Shown: positions 18,636 to 27,294 of the stretch, in pieces | How the letters are laid out: each line of letters begins with the position of its first letter | How positions within the stretch are numbered: position 1 is the first letter of the stretch | From: Bacteriovoracaceae bacterium UBA4097 | GTDB lineage: Bacteria; Bdellovibrionota; Bacteriovoracia; Bacteriovoracales; Bacteriovoracaceae | Assembly: GCA_002381765.1 (NCBI GenBank) | Contig: DFXX01000044.1 | Location: 1 to 64,000, forward strand | DNA length: 64,000 bases | Reading direction: 5' to 3' | Made by a program: the position numbers and the translations under genes | The notes under the pieces: generated by a model | Databases searched by the model: none | Told to the model about the DNA's origin: nothing | Seen by the model: the letters and a program-made list of their open reading frames with translations, nothing else

Positions 18636-19658
18636 CTAGAATGAGATGACTTTACTTTTAACCTGAGACTTCACCCGGTTAACGGTCTCATCAATATTAA
18701 AACTAATATTCTCTCTAACGGTAAAAGGGATTTCAAATTTTAAAGATTCCTCAGAGGCGGGAACTTTTTCCAGATCATACTTCTTTAACTTCACAATAAT
18801 ATCACCCCAAGGGGATTTCTTTTCTTCTCGAAGATTAAATTCTTTAATATCGGGAGTTAGGGTGCCTTCAATCTGTCCCTTCTGAGAGCGGGCCACAATA
18901 TCAGCATTTAGATTGCTCTTAGATATATCGATTGGCAGTTTATTTCCAGTAAGTTTTTCTAGAACATCGGGTTGAATGTTTTTCATCTTGCCCAAAATCG
19001 TCCACGGAGTGCTATTTTCCAATTGTACGGTTTTACCTTTAAGATCAATACTTCCGCCTTCGGCAATTTTTCCATCTAATGCGAACTCTGACTTAATATT
19101 GATCCCACCTATAGCAAATTCTTTTCCACTCACTATAGTGTCCATCAGTGTGAGGATCGTGCGAGAATTAGTATCATCAGCTTCCATTATATTAATGCGT
19201 TTAAATGAGGCCGAAATTTTGTCTAAGTAAAACCTACCCCCAGTTTGATTATTAAACTGATCTTTAATCCGCTGAACTTCATCAAATAGTGCTTTAGATA
19301 GAATAAGATTGAGCTGATCTGCTTTTAGCTCGAAGATATGTTCACCTCGAAGTAGCTCAGGCCATTGGAAGTTCAAGACTAAGGCAGGAGCTTCAGCAAA
19401 AACGGTCATATTATCCGGTTTAAATAATTTAAGATCTCTTAGAAGAATCTCACCTTTGACAAGGTTCATGCTAACTTCCGCCACTCGAAAGTGATAACCC
19501 TTTCCATCTGCACCTTTTTGATTAATCAAATTTTCGGTAACAAAGGGAGCAGCTATTCTAGCTATCACAAGCATTATGGCCAAGATAAAAACTCCAACAT
19601 AGGGCCATTTACTGTGTCTGCGGTGTTTTTGGTAGGGGCTTACATAGATTGATTTCAT
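18636..19658 (-). CDS. AsmA/DUF748-like inner-membrane-anchored protein
   Basis: About 340 residues from the ATG at 19658 (MKSIYVSPYQKHRRHSKW), with one N-terminal membrane helix (VGVFILAIMLVIARIAAPF) and a long beta-rich periplasmic part. The opening after the helix (FRVAEVSMNLVKGEILLRDLKLF) resembles the start of DUF748/AsmA-type proteins, which carry lipids or affect outer-membrane assembly. It is short for the family and lacks the C-terminal AsmA region. Function is inferred by fold style only. The 180 bases between it and the next gene (18456-18635) hold no supported gene. Confidence 0.55.
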   Translation of the reverse strand: MKSIYVSPYQKHRRHSKWPYVGVFILAIMLVIARIAAPFVTENLINQKGADGKGYHFRVAEVSMNLVKGEILLRDLKLFKPDNMTVFAEAPALVLNFQWPELLRGEHIFELKADQLNLILSKALFDEVQRIKDQFNNQTGGRFYLDKISASFKRINIMEADDTNSRTILTLMDTIVSGKEFAIGGINIKSEFALDGKIAEGGSIDLKGKTVQLENSTPWTILGKMKNIQPDVLEKLTGNKLPIDISKSNLNADIVARSQKGQIEGTLTPDIKEFNLREEKKSPWGDIIVKLKKYDLEKVPASEESLKFEIPFTVRENISFNIDETVNRVKSQVKSKVISF

Positions 19659-19766
19659 GAAAAATATAATGAAGAAAGAAGCTCTCAATCACAAGTTTTA
19701 TTTGCACCAAAAATCTTGCTTACTAACGGATATTGTCTGTTATCTCCTAAGACAATTGTGATGTTT

Positions 19767-19796
19767 ACTACACAATCACTACACAATCACTACACC
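19767..19796 (+). repeat. 11-bp tandem direct repeat upstream of the PA2779-like gene
   Basis: ACTACACAATC occurs twice in perfect tandem, followed by a partial third unit (ACTACACC). The 11-base period is close to one DNA helical turn, so it could present repeated protein sites on one face. It lies about 70-100 bases before the PA2779-like start. Confidence 0.5.
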
Positions 19797-19868
19797 TGGT
19801 TCAGAAGATGCTTACCCCAGGGAGAGCTAGAATGGACAAAATCTCATAATCGTTTAACCAAGGAAAAC

Positions 19869-20234
19869 ATGAAAACAATCACCCGCTTATTGCTTTGTCT
19901 GATGATCTCTTTTACTTTGGTCGAAATCCCTCTTATGAAGGCGGAGGCCCATGCTGGACTTATCAGTACGAGAGACGCACTTGATCTGGTAAAACGCTCT
20001 GAATCAGAAAAAACAGTTTCGGACTTCTTAGGACGAAGTGATGTGAAGGAACAACTGATTAAAATGGGTGTAAACCCAGAAGATGCTCACAAAAGAATTG
20101 CTGGTCTGTCTGACTCTGAAGTGAGGAAGTTATCTAGTGATATTGATCAGGCAGTCATCGGGGGAGACCTGGGTGGTATTCTTGTATTGGTACTGGTGGT
20201 TATTCTCATCATCTATTTTGCTAGACGAATATAG
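19869..20234 (+). CDS. PA2779-family membrane protein
   Basis: A 121-residue protein from the ATG at 19869 with AGGA just upstream. It has a signal/anchor helix (LLLCLMISFTLVEIP), a helical periplasmic middle (STRDALDLVKRSESEKTVS, GVNPEDAHKRIAGLSD) and a C-terminal membrane helix (GGILVLVLVVILIIYFARR). This layout and its position directly before a C39-type protease/TPR lipoprotein match the PA2779/PA2778 pair seen widely in proteobacteria. Function is unknown; the pair probably acts together at the inner membrane. The stop overlaps the next start by one base. Confidence 0.85.
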   Translation: MKTITRLLLCLMISFTLVEIPLMKAEAHAGLISTRDALDLVKRSESEKTVSDFLGRSDVKEQLIKMGVNPEDAHKRIAGLSDSEVRKLSSDIDQAVIGGDLGGILVLVLVVILIIYFARRI

Positions 20235-21154
20235 TGAAATCCCTGACGCTCATTGGTTTTCTCTTTTTGACAATAGGTTGTGCAACCCGCACTCCCCAAA
20301 CAGAGCGGCTGATAAAAAACCGTGGAGACTTGCCTTTAGCGGGACATATTAAAAACATCCCCCATGTAATCCAAAAAGAAAATCATTGTGGTCCGGCCAC
20401 ACTCGTTATGGTGTTAAACCATCTGAAAAAAAACGTCAGTGCTGAAGTACTGGCACATACCATGATGATTACAAACTTAAAGGGTACTTTCCAAGCAGAC
20501 ATGCTGCTAGAAGCAAGACGTCAAGGCATGCTTACATTTAAGATCTCGAGTCTTGAACAACTTCTAACAGAAGTCTCGCACGGCAATCCTATAATAGTTT
20601 TCCAGAATGTGGGACTTGAATCATTACCTCAATGGCATTACTCAGTAGTCACGGGCTATGATTTATCAGTACCACAAATCTACCTGCATTCTGGTCCCGA
20701 CAAAAACGACAGTAATGATTTAAGATTTTTTGAACGCACCTGGCTTTTGGGTGGTAAGTGGGCACTCCTTGTACTACCTGCGGGGAAATTATCTAGTACT
20801 GCCTCAGAGGTTGAGCATGTGGAAGCTGCCTCACATCTCGAAGAACTCAAGTTTTTTCAGGCCGCTCAAGTAAGTTACCACTCTATTCTCAAAAAATGGC
20901 CCCAAAGCCTGATGGCCCTTATCGGACTGAGTAATGTGAGTTATCGACTTGGACAAAAAAAATTAGCTCTCACATATCTGAAGAATGCTGTCGCTCTTCA
21001 TCCCGCCGCCGGGATCGCCTGGCACAACCTCGCTAGCCTCCAAGGAGAGATGGGACAGCTAAAAGAGGCGCGCCTGAGCTCAAAGAAGGCCATTGAAAAT
21101 GTCCATGAGGAAAGTCGTACTCAATTCACGGAAAACTTAAAAAGTTATCTCTAA
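20234..21154 (+). CDS. PA2778-family C39-like cysteine peptidase with TPR tail, lipoprotein
   Basis: A 306-residue lipoprotein (GTG start; lipobox LTIGC). Residues about 40-190 form a C39-like papain-fold domain: IQKENHCGPATLVMVL holds the catalytic Cys, WHYSVVTGYD the His, and LHSGPDKND the Asp region. A TPR-like helical tail follows (about 200-300). This is the PA2778 family; C39 relatives cleave double-Gly leaders, but this family's substrate is not known. One-base overlap with the PA2779-like gene shows translational coupling. Confidence 0.88.
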   Translation: MKSLTLIGFLFLTIGCATRTPQTERLIKNRGDLPLAGHIKNIPHVIQKENHCGPATLVMVLNHLKKNVSAEVLAHTMMITNLKGTFQADMLLEARRQGMLTFKISSLEQLLTEVSHGNPIIVFQNVGLESLPQWHYSVVTGYDLSVPQIYLHSGPDKNDSNDLRFFERTWLLGGKWALLVLPAGKLSSTASEVEHVEAASHLEELKFFQAAQVSYHSILKKWPQSLMALIGLSNVSYRLGQKKLALTYLKNAVALHPAAGIAWHNLASLQGEMGQLKEARLSSKKAIENVHEESRTQFTENLKSYL

Positions 21155-21175
21155 TAAAACCAAAAGAAGGACATC

Positions 21176-21778
21176 ATGAACAAGTTAACACTACTGGCAC
21201 TTACTCTACTTCTAAGTGCACCCGCTATCGCAGAAAACAAGTTCGGCTTCTTTGTCGAACCCATGCTGACTTATGAAAGTGGAGAAGCCGACGTAGACCT
21301 ACCCTCTCCCTTTGGTTCATCGCAAAGTGACATAAATGGCCTTGGCATTGGAGGACGTATTGGTTTCCATGCAATGGAAGTCCTGTTTGTGGGAATAGAT
21401 GGCCGCTACTCTCGTCTGACATATGAAAACAATGACACAAATATTGACACCGATGCCACTTCTTATAACTTTGGGCCAATCATTGGACTTCAGGTTCCAG
21501 GTCCCCTGGGAATTCGTGTTTGGGCCGGCATGATTACCAATGGCGAAATGGATCTTGAGAAAGATCAGGGAGTGGACTTTACCTTCAAGGATGCTGGTGG
21601 CTATCGAGTTGGCGCTGGAATCAAGCTCGCTTCCGTGAGTCTTAATCTTGAGTATCAGGAAATCACTTATGACAAAACGCAAATGAATGATGCTGGAATT
21701 TTTTCTGGTTCAACTAGAAAGGTTGATCAGGAATATAAGTCGTATGTATTAAGTGTTAGCTTTCCCTTCGCACTTTAA
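21176..21778 (+). CDS. Outer-membrane beta-barrel protein
   Basis: A 200-residue protein with a signal peptide (MNKLTLLALTLLLSAPAIA) and about eight amphipathic strands (FGFFVEPMLTYESG, GIGGRIGFHAM, VSLNLEYQEITYD), ending in a strand with terminal aromatic/Leu (YVLSVSFPFAL). This is the size and pattern of OmpW/OmpX/OmpA-like eight-stranded barrels. The gene starts 21 bases after the PA2778-like gene and is likely the third gene of that operon. Confidence 0.8.
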   Translation: MNKLTLLALTLLLSAPAIAENKFGFFVEPMLTYESGEADVDLPSPFGSSQSDINGLGIGGRIGFHAMEVLFVGIDGRYSRLTYENNDTNIDTDATSYNFGPIIGLQVPGPLGIRVWAGMITNGEMDLEKDQGVDFTFKDAGGYRVGAGIKLASVSLNLEYQEITYDKTQMNDAGIFSGSTRKVDQEYKSYVLSVSFPFAL

Positions 21779-21788
21779 TTTAATCTCT

Positions 21789-21827
21789 TTAAGAGAATCC
21801 TATAGAAATACTCTAGGGTTCTCTTAA
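21789..21827 (+). terminator. Hairpin after the outer-membrane protein gene
   Basis: TTAAGAGAA and TTCTCTTAA form a perfect 9-base stem, with further pairing of TCCTA to TAGGG on the loop side, ten bases after the stop codon. No T-run follows, so it may be a weak terminator or an mRNA 3' stem. Confidence 0.4.
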
Positions 21828-21871
21828 TCCTGCTATGGCCAAACCAACTGAAGAGACCTACCCTATACTCC

Positions 21872-22741
21872 ATGCATCCTCGAAATCGCCACCAAGACAG
21901 ATATGATCTAGCTCTTCTAGCAAAGACCTCTCCCGAGTTAGTACCCTTTATTAAAATCAATAAATACAAAGATGAGACAATTGATTTCTCTGATCATAAG
22001 GCGGTGAGAGCGCTAAATAAGGCCATTCTCAAAACCTTTTACGGTATTACACACTGGGAGATCCCTGAAAATAATCTTTGTCCTCCTATACCTGGAAGAG
22101 CAGATTATATTCATACTGCAGCAGATCTATTTCCAAAGAAAGAGCGTCTTCAGGTTTTGGATATTGGGACGGGAGCAAATCTTATCTATCCCTTAATTGG
22201 TTGGAATGAGTATCAATGGAATTTTGTGGGATCAGATATAGATGCTAAATCTCTTGCGAATGCTCAGAAGATAATAGATCAAAACCATCTTTCAGAGCAT
22301 ATCACCCTCCGTCGCCAACAAAACAAACAGAATATTTTCTCATCCATCATTCTACCCAATGAGAAATTTGATCTCACTCTCTGTAATCCACCATTTCATG
22401 AATCCCTTGAAGAAGCTTCTCAAGGCACATCCAGAAAATGGAAGAATCTCAAGAAGAATTCAAAAATTACGGACCTCAACTTCGGCGGACAAGGTACAGA
22501 ACTATGGTGCCCAGGTGGAGAGAAAGGCTTTATTCTCAAAATGATTGAGGAGAGCAAATCATTTGGTAAGCAGGTTAAATATTTCACGACTCTTGTTTCT
22601 AAGGAAGCTAATCTTCCTCCCTTGATGCATGCTTTAGAAAAAAACCAGGCCCTCTCCTGTCGCATCCTAAACATGACCCAAGGACAGAAGAAAAGTCGGC
22701 TTCTATGCTGGTCATTTATATTAAAGCAGTTATATGAATAA
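21872..22741 (+). CDS. rlmF: 23S rRNA adenine-1618 N6-methyltransferase
   Basis: A 289-residue class I methyltransferase. The opening MHPRNRHQDRYDLALL is the RlmF signature; the SAM-binding loop is VLDIGTGANLIYPLIG and the catalytic motif of N6-adenine methylases is present as CNPPFH near residue 170. RlmF modifies A1618 of 23S rRNA. Length is slightly under that of E. coli RlmF. The next gene starts within its last seven bases, so the two are coupled. Confidence 0.92.
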   Translation: MHPRNRHQDRYDLALLAKTSPELVPFIKINKYKDETIDFSDHKAVRALNKAILKTFYGITHWEIPENNLCPPIPGRADYIHTAADLFPKKERLQVLDIGTGANLIYPLIGWNEYQWNFVGSDIDAKSLANAQKIIDQNHLSEHITLRRQQNKQNIFSSIILPNEKFDLTLCNPPFHESLEEASQGTSRKWKNLKKNSKITDLNFGGQGTELWCPGGEKGFILKMIEESKSFGKQVKYFTTLVSKEANLPPLMHALEKNQALSCRILNMTQGQKKSRLLCWSFILKQLYE

Positions 22742-23204
22742 GCAACAACATGAACGCCTTAATCAATTACGAGTCCTTGGTCGATTATTAGACAGTCGTT
22801 TCGAAGGCCCCATGGGTGTACGTTTTGGTCTCGATGGGCTTGTGGGTTTAATCCCTGTGGTAGGTGACTTAGTAACCTCGGCCATGTCTCTTTATATCAT
22901 TGGCCAAGCCGCTGCCTTGGGCTGTGCTCCCAGCACTTTGGTGAGAATGGCCTTAAATGTAATGATTGAAAATCTCATCGACATGATTCCTCTGGTGGGA
23001 AATATTTTCGACTTTGTATGGAAGTCCAATCTACGCAATTTGGCCCTGCTGGAAAGTCATCTCACTGCTCCCACTAAAGTCACCTGGCAATCAAGAGTTT
23101 TGGTAGGCTTCATAGCCTTAATCTTAATGGTGTTTTTTATCGGAACAGGGTATGTGGCCTTCAAAGCATTGCTTGCTGTATGGAGTTGGATGAATCTCAA
23201 CTAG
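22734..23204 (+). CDS. DUF4112 membrane protein
   Basis: A 156-residue protein matching DUF4112: RLLDSRFEGPMGVRFGLD, then GLVGLIPVVGDLVTSAMS and IDMIPLVGNIFDFVWKSN, two related Gly/Pro-rich hydrophobic segments, followed by a C-terminal membrane helix. Role unknown in all members. It overlaps rlmF by eight bases. Confidence 0.85.
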   Translation: MNKQQHERLNQLRVLGRLLDSRFEGPMGVRFGLDGLVGLIPVVGDLVTSAMSLYIIGQAAALGCAPSTLVRMALNVMIENLIDMIPLVGNIFDFVWKSNLRNLALLESHLTAPTKVTWQSRVLVGFIALILMVFFIGTGYVAFKALLAVWSWMNLN

Positions 23205-23251
23205 TTCGATAAACAGGTTGTTAAACGATAGTCAACTATTCTACGCTTATG

Positions 23252-23299
23252 CGGAAGCAGCTTTGGGCAGACAACTTTCATAAGATAATCAGCCATATC
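23252..23299 (-). pseudogene. Relic of the C-terminal part of queD
   Basis: On the minus strand this stretch translates MADYLMKVVCPKLLP, nearly the same as MAIYLMKEVFPKLLP of the intact QueD at 9992-10420 (12 of 15 residues). DNA similarity runs for about 55 bases. A stop lies just before it in frame and the flanks have lost similarity, so it is a decayed duplicate rather than a gene. The rest of the 23205-23465 gap shows nothing else I can support. Confidence 0.7.
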
Positions 23300-23465
23300 C
23301 TAGCGTTACCGCTCAAAGATATATGATTGCGCTGAAATGAACATGATCTCTAGCGGAAAAGAGACTAAAACCATCCAACAACATAAGCTTAACTCTCAAT
23401 TTTATTTTTATTGAACAGTCGTGAAACATCCATAGACTTACTTCTGAAAAAATATCAGGAGATAC

Positions 23466-24350
23466 ATGCAAGTAAATATAAACGGAAAAAAGATATGGAT
23501 GAATTTCCACCACCTCTATTATTTTTTTACGGTGGTAAATGAAGGAAGTCTCGCCAACGCTTCTAAGAAATTATCAATAGGGCAGCCTTCTTTGAGCTCC
23601 CAAATTAAGCAATTCGAGCAAACGCTCAATACCAATTTATTCGATAGAAAGAACAAGAAGCTAGAACTGACAGAAACAGGGAAAATTGCTCATGTCATGG
23701 CCGCCGAAATTTTCAAACTCGGAACTAGCCTTTACTATAAAATCTCTTCAGATAGAAAAGATGCTAGCATTATAGAAATTGGAGTTACAGATGGGATTAG
23801 TCAGAAGATAGTTGCCGATATATATCGCAAGAGTCTTAAAAATCAAGGCAAGAGTGTTCAGATTTCAGTAGTAGGCAGAAGCGAAGTTTTATCTAGCTTA
23901 TTAGAAGATAAAATACAATGCGCCATTACTAATCAGCCTCCCGAACTAAAAGATGAAGTAAAAGCTCTTAAAATTCATACTTCTCCAATAGCCATATTCG
24001 GCAATCATAAATACAAAGAACTTTCCAATGGATTTCCCGAGTCCCTCAAAAATACTCCTTTCATTCTTCCCTTATCTATCAGCAAGCACCGGGTAGAGTT
24101 GGATAACTTTATTTCTAAGAAAAATCTTAAGATTAATATTGTGGCCGAAACGATGGATTTATCCATACAAAAAATATTTGTATCTGAAGGTCTGGGGCTC
24201 ATGGTCGCTCCAGTAAGTGCGGTAGAAGACTTGATTGAACGAAGGGAAGTCTTTGAAATTGGGAGACCTCCCCTTACGCCGGAGGAAACCTTTCTCCTTT
24301 CCAAAAAGGATCATAGATATAGTGATGTTTTAAGCTTAATTTCTAAGTAA
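23466..24350 (+). CDS. LysR-type regulator, NhaR-like
   Basis: A 294-residue regulator. The helix-turn-helix (NFHHLYYFFTVVNEGSLA to SIGQPSLSSQIKQFE) has the HLYYF opening seen in NhaR. An 11-residue N-terminal extension (MQVNINGKKIW) precedes it; its paralogue at 54167 has the same kind of extension, which supports the chosen start over the ATG at 23499. The effector domain covers about residues 95-290. It stops only three bases from the end of the convergent cheA gene. A role linked to chemotaxis is suggested by both paralogues having this arrangement, but the targets are unknown. Confidence 0.88.
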   Translation: MQVNINGKKIWMNFHHLYYFFTVVNEGSLANASKKLSIGQPSLSSQIKQFEQTLNTNLFDRKNKKLELTETGKIAHVMAAEIFKLGTSLYYKISSDRKDASIIEIGVTDGISQKIVADIYRKSLKNQGKSVQISVVGRSEVLSSLLEDKIQCAITNQPPELKDEVKALKIHTSPIAIFGNHKYKELSNGFPESLKNTPFILPLSISKHRVELDNFISKKNLKINIVAETMDLSIQKIFVSEGLGLMVAPVSAVEDLIERREVFEIGRPPLTPEETFLLSKKDHRYSDVLSLISK

Positions 24351-24353
24351 GAA

Positions 24354-26444
24354 TTAGCTGGCCACTCTTAAGGCATCTTCTCTTATGACTTCGCTTCTCT
24401 CTTTCCCTAACTTAGATACATCTAAAATAAGGATCGCCTTACCATCACCCAGTATTGATGCTCCGGAAACCAAAGTATTAGCAACCACTTCGGGCAGGGG
24501 TTTCACGACTATTTCCTCTTGTCTATAGATACTGTCCACAATGAGACCGAATCTGCCTGCTTCCCCCTTAATAACCAGAACAGTAATAGTGCCGGACTCA
24601 TTGATCTCAGACTTGATAGACATCTGTTCATGAAGCCATTCCAGAGGAAGTACTTTATCTCTAAGTGAATAGACACTTTTTTTCCCGATGGTATGAAGAT
24701 CGGCCACCCTGATCTTCACCGTCTCAAGAACAGCATCTAAAGGAAGAGCAAATATACTTCCTCCCACTTTAACCAAGAGAGAATCCATTACCGCCATCGT
24801 TAGGGGAAGGAGAAGTTTTATGACAGTCTCTTTACCAACTTCCGTAGAGATGTGTATTTTACCATTAAGCTTAGTAATATTACTATTAACTACATCCATT
24901 CCGACTCCGCGACCTGAGATATCAGTTACCTGATCGGCAGTGCTGAACCCCGGCGCAAAAATGAAGGAGAGAATTTCTTCATCAGCTAAATTGGCCCCAT
25001 TTTCTCTGGTAACTAGCCCATTATCTATTGCTTTGGAAAGGATACGATTTTTGTCTATTCCTTTTCCATCATCCCGAACTTCTATGACTATATTATTCCC
25101 TTCATGTTTAGCACTCATGGTTATGGTTCCATAAGGATTTTTCCCGGCACTCTTACGCTGCTCTGGAGTTTCGATTCCGTGATCGATGGAGTTTCTGATC
25201 ATATGCAGAAGAGGATCGGCTACGTCTTCAGCAATTCCCTTATCGATATCGGTATTCTCACCTACTAAAACCAACTCAATTTGCTTGCCACTTTTTTTCC
25301 CTATATCCCGTACCAAACGCGGAAATTTCTGAAAAAGATTCTTTACAGGTATCATCCGCATTTGCATAACATTTCTTTGCATCTCTTCAGATATTCTGAC
25401 GATATTCTTAGTAGAGTCTCTCAGGTCACGAACAAAGCCCTCCGGTACCAGGGAAGCCTGGCCCTGAGCATTTCTTAAAATCTGTTCAAAGGAATTTCTC
25501 GCAACTATAACTTCACCCACAAGATTCATCAATACATCGATGAGCTTCTGGTCAATCCTGATGGTTTTGTTATCGGCTTCACTCTCCTTTTTTTTCTGTT
25601 GAGAAGTTTTGACCTCCTGAATGACTTCTACCACTTCTTCTACCAGAGGGGGGGCTGCCACTTCTTTATTGAAGAGTACATCTATCTCCATTCTGATTCG
25701 CTCAATGATCTTCAGAACTTCGGATAAAGCTTCTGAATATTCGGAATTATCTGTGGTGTCCTTGGCCACAAAGAGCTTTTCTTGGATGGAATAGATATCA
25801 ACGTCAAAGGCACCACCAGCAAGATGATCCAGGGAGGTTGCGAGGCGAACTAGCTCCGGGGCCAAAACATCCATGAGATTTTCATTTCTTTTGGCGATTG
25901 AGTCCCTAAGACCTTCTTCCAGATTAAAAGCACTTATAGTGAAAGAGAGCATGACATCATCGGTAGATATGCTTAAAGAGCTCTGCTCATGGACGGCACT
26001 AACTTGTAAGACGCCCTTACACTCCTGAGTATATTCTTCCACCATGAGGATCATGATAGAGACTTTCTCATTGGTTGGATCCAAATCAAAGTTTTTCTCC
26101 CTGATTTTTTGCTCTATCTCTGCCAGAAGGATATTAAGAAGATCGCATCCCTTCAGCATGACCTCGATGGCATTCTCTTCAGTGACCCTTTTAAGATCAC
26201 GAAAATAATTAAGAAGGGTCTCAATCTTATGAGCAAGTGAGCTCATATTTTGAAGATTGAGCATTCCAGCTCCACCTTTTACGGTATGGATACTCCTGAA
26301 AACATCATTTATGAGATTCCCATTGGCCAAATCTTGTTCGAGCACCAGAAACTTCTGGTCAATGTTTTCCAGATGTTCCCGGGCCTCGATAACAAACCCT
26401 TCCAATAGCTCTAAATTATCTTTCCATTCTTCCTGCTGAGACAT
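24354..26444 (-). CDS. cheA: Chemotaxis histidine kinase CheA
   Basis: A 696-residue CheA. Order: HPt domain (phosphorylated His in SIHTVKGGAGM, about residue 53), a helical linker of about 170 residues in place of a recognisable P2 domain, dimerisation helices (DQKLIDVLMNLVGEVIVARN), the ATPase domain (MIRNSIDHGIE, VRDDGKGID, APGFSTADQVTDISGRGVGMD) and a CheW-like domain at the end. It receives receptor signals through CheW and phosphorylates CheY and CheB. It is the last gene of the operon receptor-cheW-cheD-cheB-cheR-cheA; no cheY is in the window, so the output regulator is elsewhere. Confidence 0.95.
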   Translation of the reverse strand: MSQQEEWKDNLELLEGFVIEAREHLENIDQKFLVLEQDLANGNLINDVFRSIHTVKGGAGMLNLQNMSSLAHKIETLLNYFRDLKRVTEENAIEVMLKGCDLLNILLAEIEQKIREKNFDLDPTNEKVSIMILMVEEYTQECKGVLQVSAVHEQSSLSISTDDVMLSFTISAFNLEEGLRDSIAKRNENLMDVLAPELVRLATSLDHLAGGAFDVDIYSIQEKLFVAKDTTDNSEYSEALSEVLKIIERIRMEIDVLFNKEVAAPPLVEEVVEVIQEVKTSQQKKKESEADNKTIRIDQKLIDVLMNLVGEVIVARNSFEQILRNAQGQASLVPEGFVRDLRDSTKNIVRISEEMQRNVMQMRMIPVKNLFQKFPRLVRDIGKKSGKQIELVLVGENTDIDKGIAEDVADPLLHMIRNSIDHGIETPEQRKSAGKNPYGTITMSAKHEGNNIVIEVRDDGKGIDKNRILSKAIDNGLVTRENGANLADEEILSFIFAPGFSTADQVTDISGRGVGMDVVNSNITKLNGKIHISTEVGKETVIKLLLPLTMAVMDSLLVKVGGSIFALPLDAVLETVKIRVADLHTIGKKSVYSLRDKVLPLEWLHEQMSIKSEINESGTITVLVIKGEAGRFGLIVDSIYRQEEIVVKPLPEVVANTLVSGASILGDGKAILILDVSKLGKERSEVIREDALRVAS

Positions 26445-26455
26445 TTGTTACTCCG

Positions 26456-27289
26456 TTAACGTAGTGGTTTCCTGTAAGACATGAAACTTTGGATGGTTTG
26501 TGTTTCAAAAAAATCGGTAATTCTTCCTATGGATTCAGAATGTCCCAGGAATAAGTGCCCATTGGGAACAAGGGATTCATAGAGTTGTTCGACAACTTTT
26601 TTGCGGGAATTATCGTCAAAATAAATCAGAACATTACGGCAAAAAATGAAATCAAAATTTCTCATCTTTCTCATTTCTTCCTTGTCCATGAAGTTTAACT
26701 GATGGAACTTAATAATGTTTCTGAGCAAGGGGCCAGCTGAGAAGGAATCTTTATCTTCAGCGATAAAATACTTCTGCCTATAGGCCAGGGGCGTATCTTT
26801 CATGGAGCGTGCTCCATAGACCCCTTTCTTGGCGATATCTAGTACTTTGGTGTCGATATCGGTAGCTATTACATTTATCTGCCAATCCCCATGACCGGTC
26901 AGCATTTCTTTAAGTATGATGGCCAGGGTATAGGCCTCTTCACCAGTAGAGCAAGCTGCAGACCAAACTCGCATGGTTTTATCTTTCTTTTTCAGTTTAC
27001 TTTCAACATGAGCAGGAAAGATTTTCTCGGCAAAGCCCTGGAGCTGAGGAAAATCTCTGAACATATAAGTCTCATTGATGGTGATGGCCTCAACGAATTT
27101 TTGAAATTCATCACGAGTATTACCCAACATCAAAGTTTGATAGTATTCAGCAACCGTAGGTATTCTGGCTTCCTTCATCCGCTGCTCTATTCTCGAGGTT
27201 AGATAATAATCCTTCTTCTCATCAAAGAGCATCCCCGTTTCATTGTAGATCAAGGTTCTGAATTTCTGCATATCAAATGGTGAGCTCAT
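26456..27289 (-). CDS. cheR: Chemoreceptor methyltransferase CheR
   Basis: A 277-residue CheR with an N-terminal helical domain and a SAM-dependent methyltransferase domain (RVWSAACSTGEEAYTLA, DIDTKVLDIAKKG, FCRNVLIYF). It methylates Glu residues on receptors to set adaptation. No TPR tail. It sits five bases before cheB and 11 bases upstream of cheA's start in transcription order, within one operon. Confidence 0.95.
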   Translation of the reverse strand: MSSPFDMQKFRTLIYNETGMLFDEKKDYYLTSRIEQRMKEARIPTVAEYYQTLMLGNTRDEFQKFVEAITINETYMFRDFPQLQGFAEKIFPAHVESKLKKKDKTMRVWSAACSTGEEAYTLAIILKEMLTGHGDWQINVIATDIDTKVLDIAKKGVYGARSMKDTPLAYRQKYFIAEDKDSFSAGPLLRNIIKFHQLNFMDKEEMRKMRNFDFIFCRNVLIYFDDNSRKKVVEQLYESLVPNGHLFLGHSESIGRITDFFETQTIQSFMSYRKPLR

Positions 27290-27294
27290 TGGTT

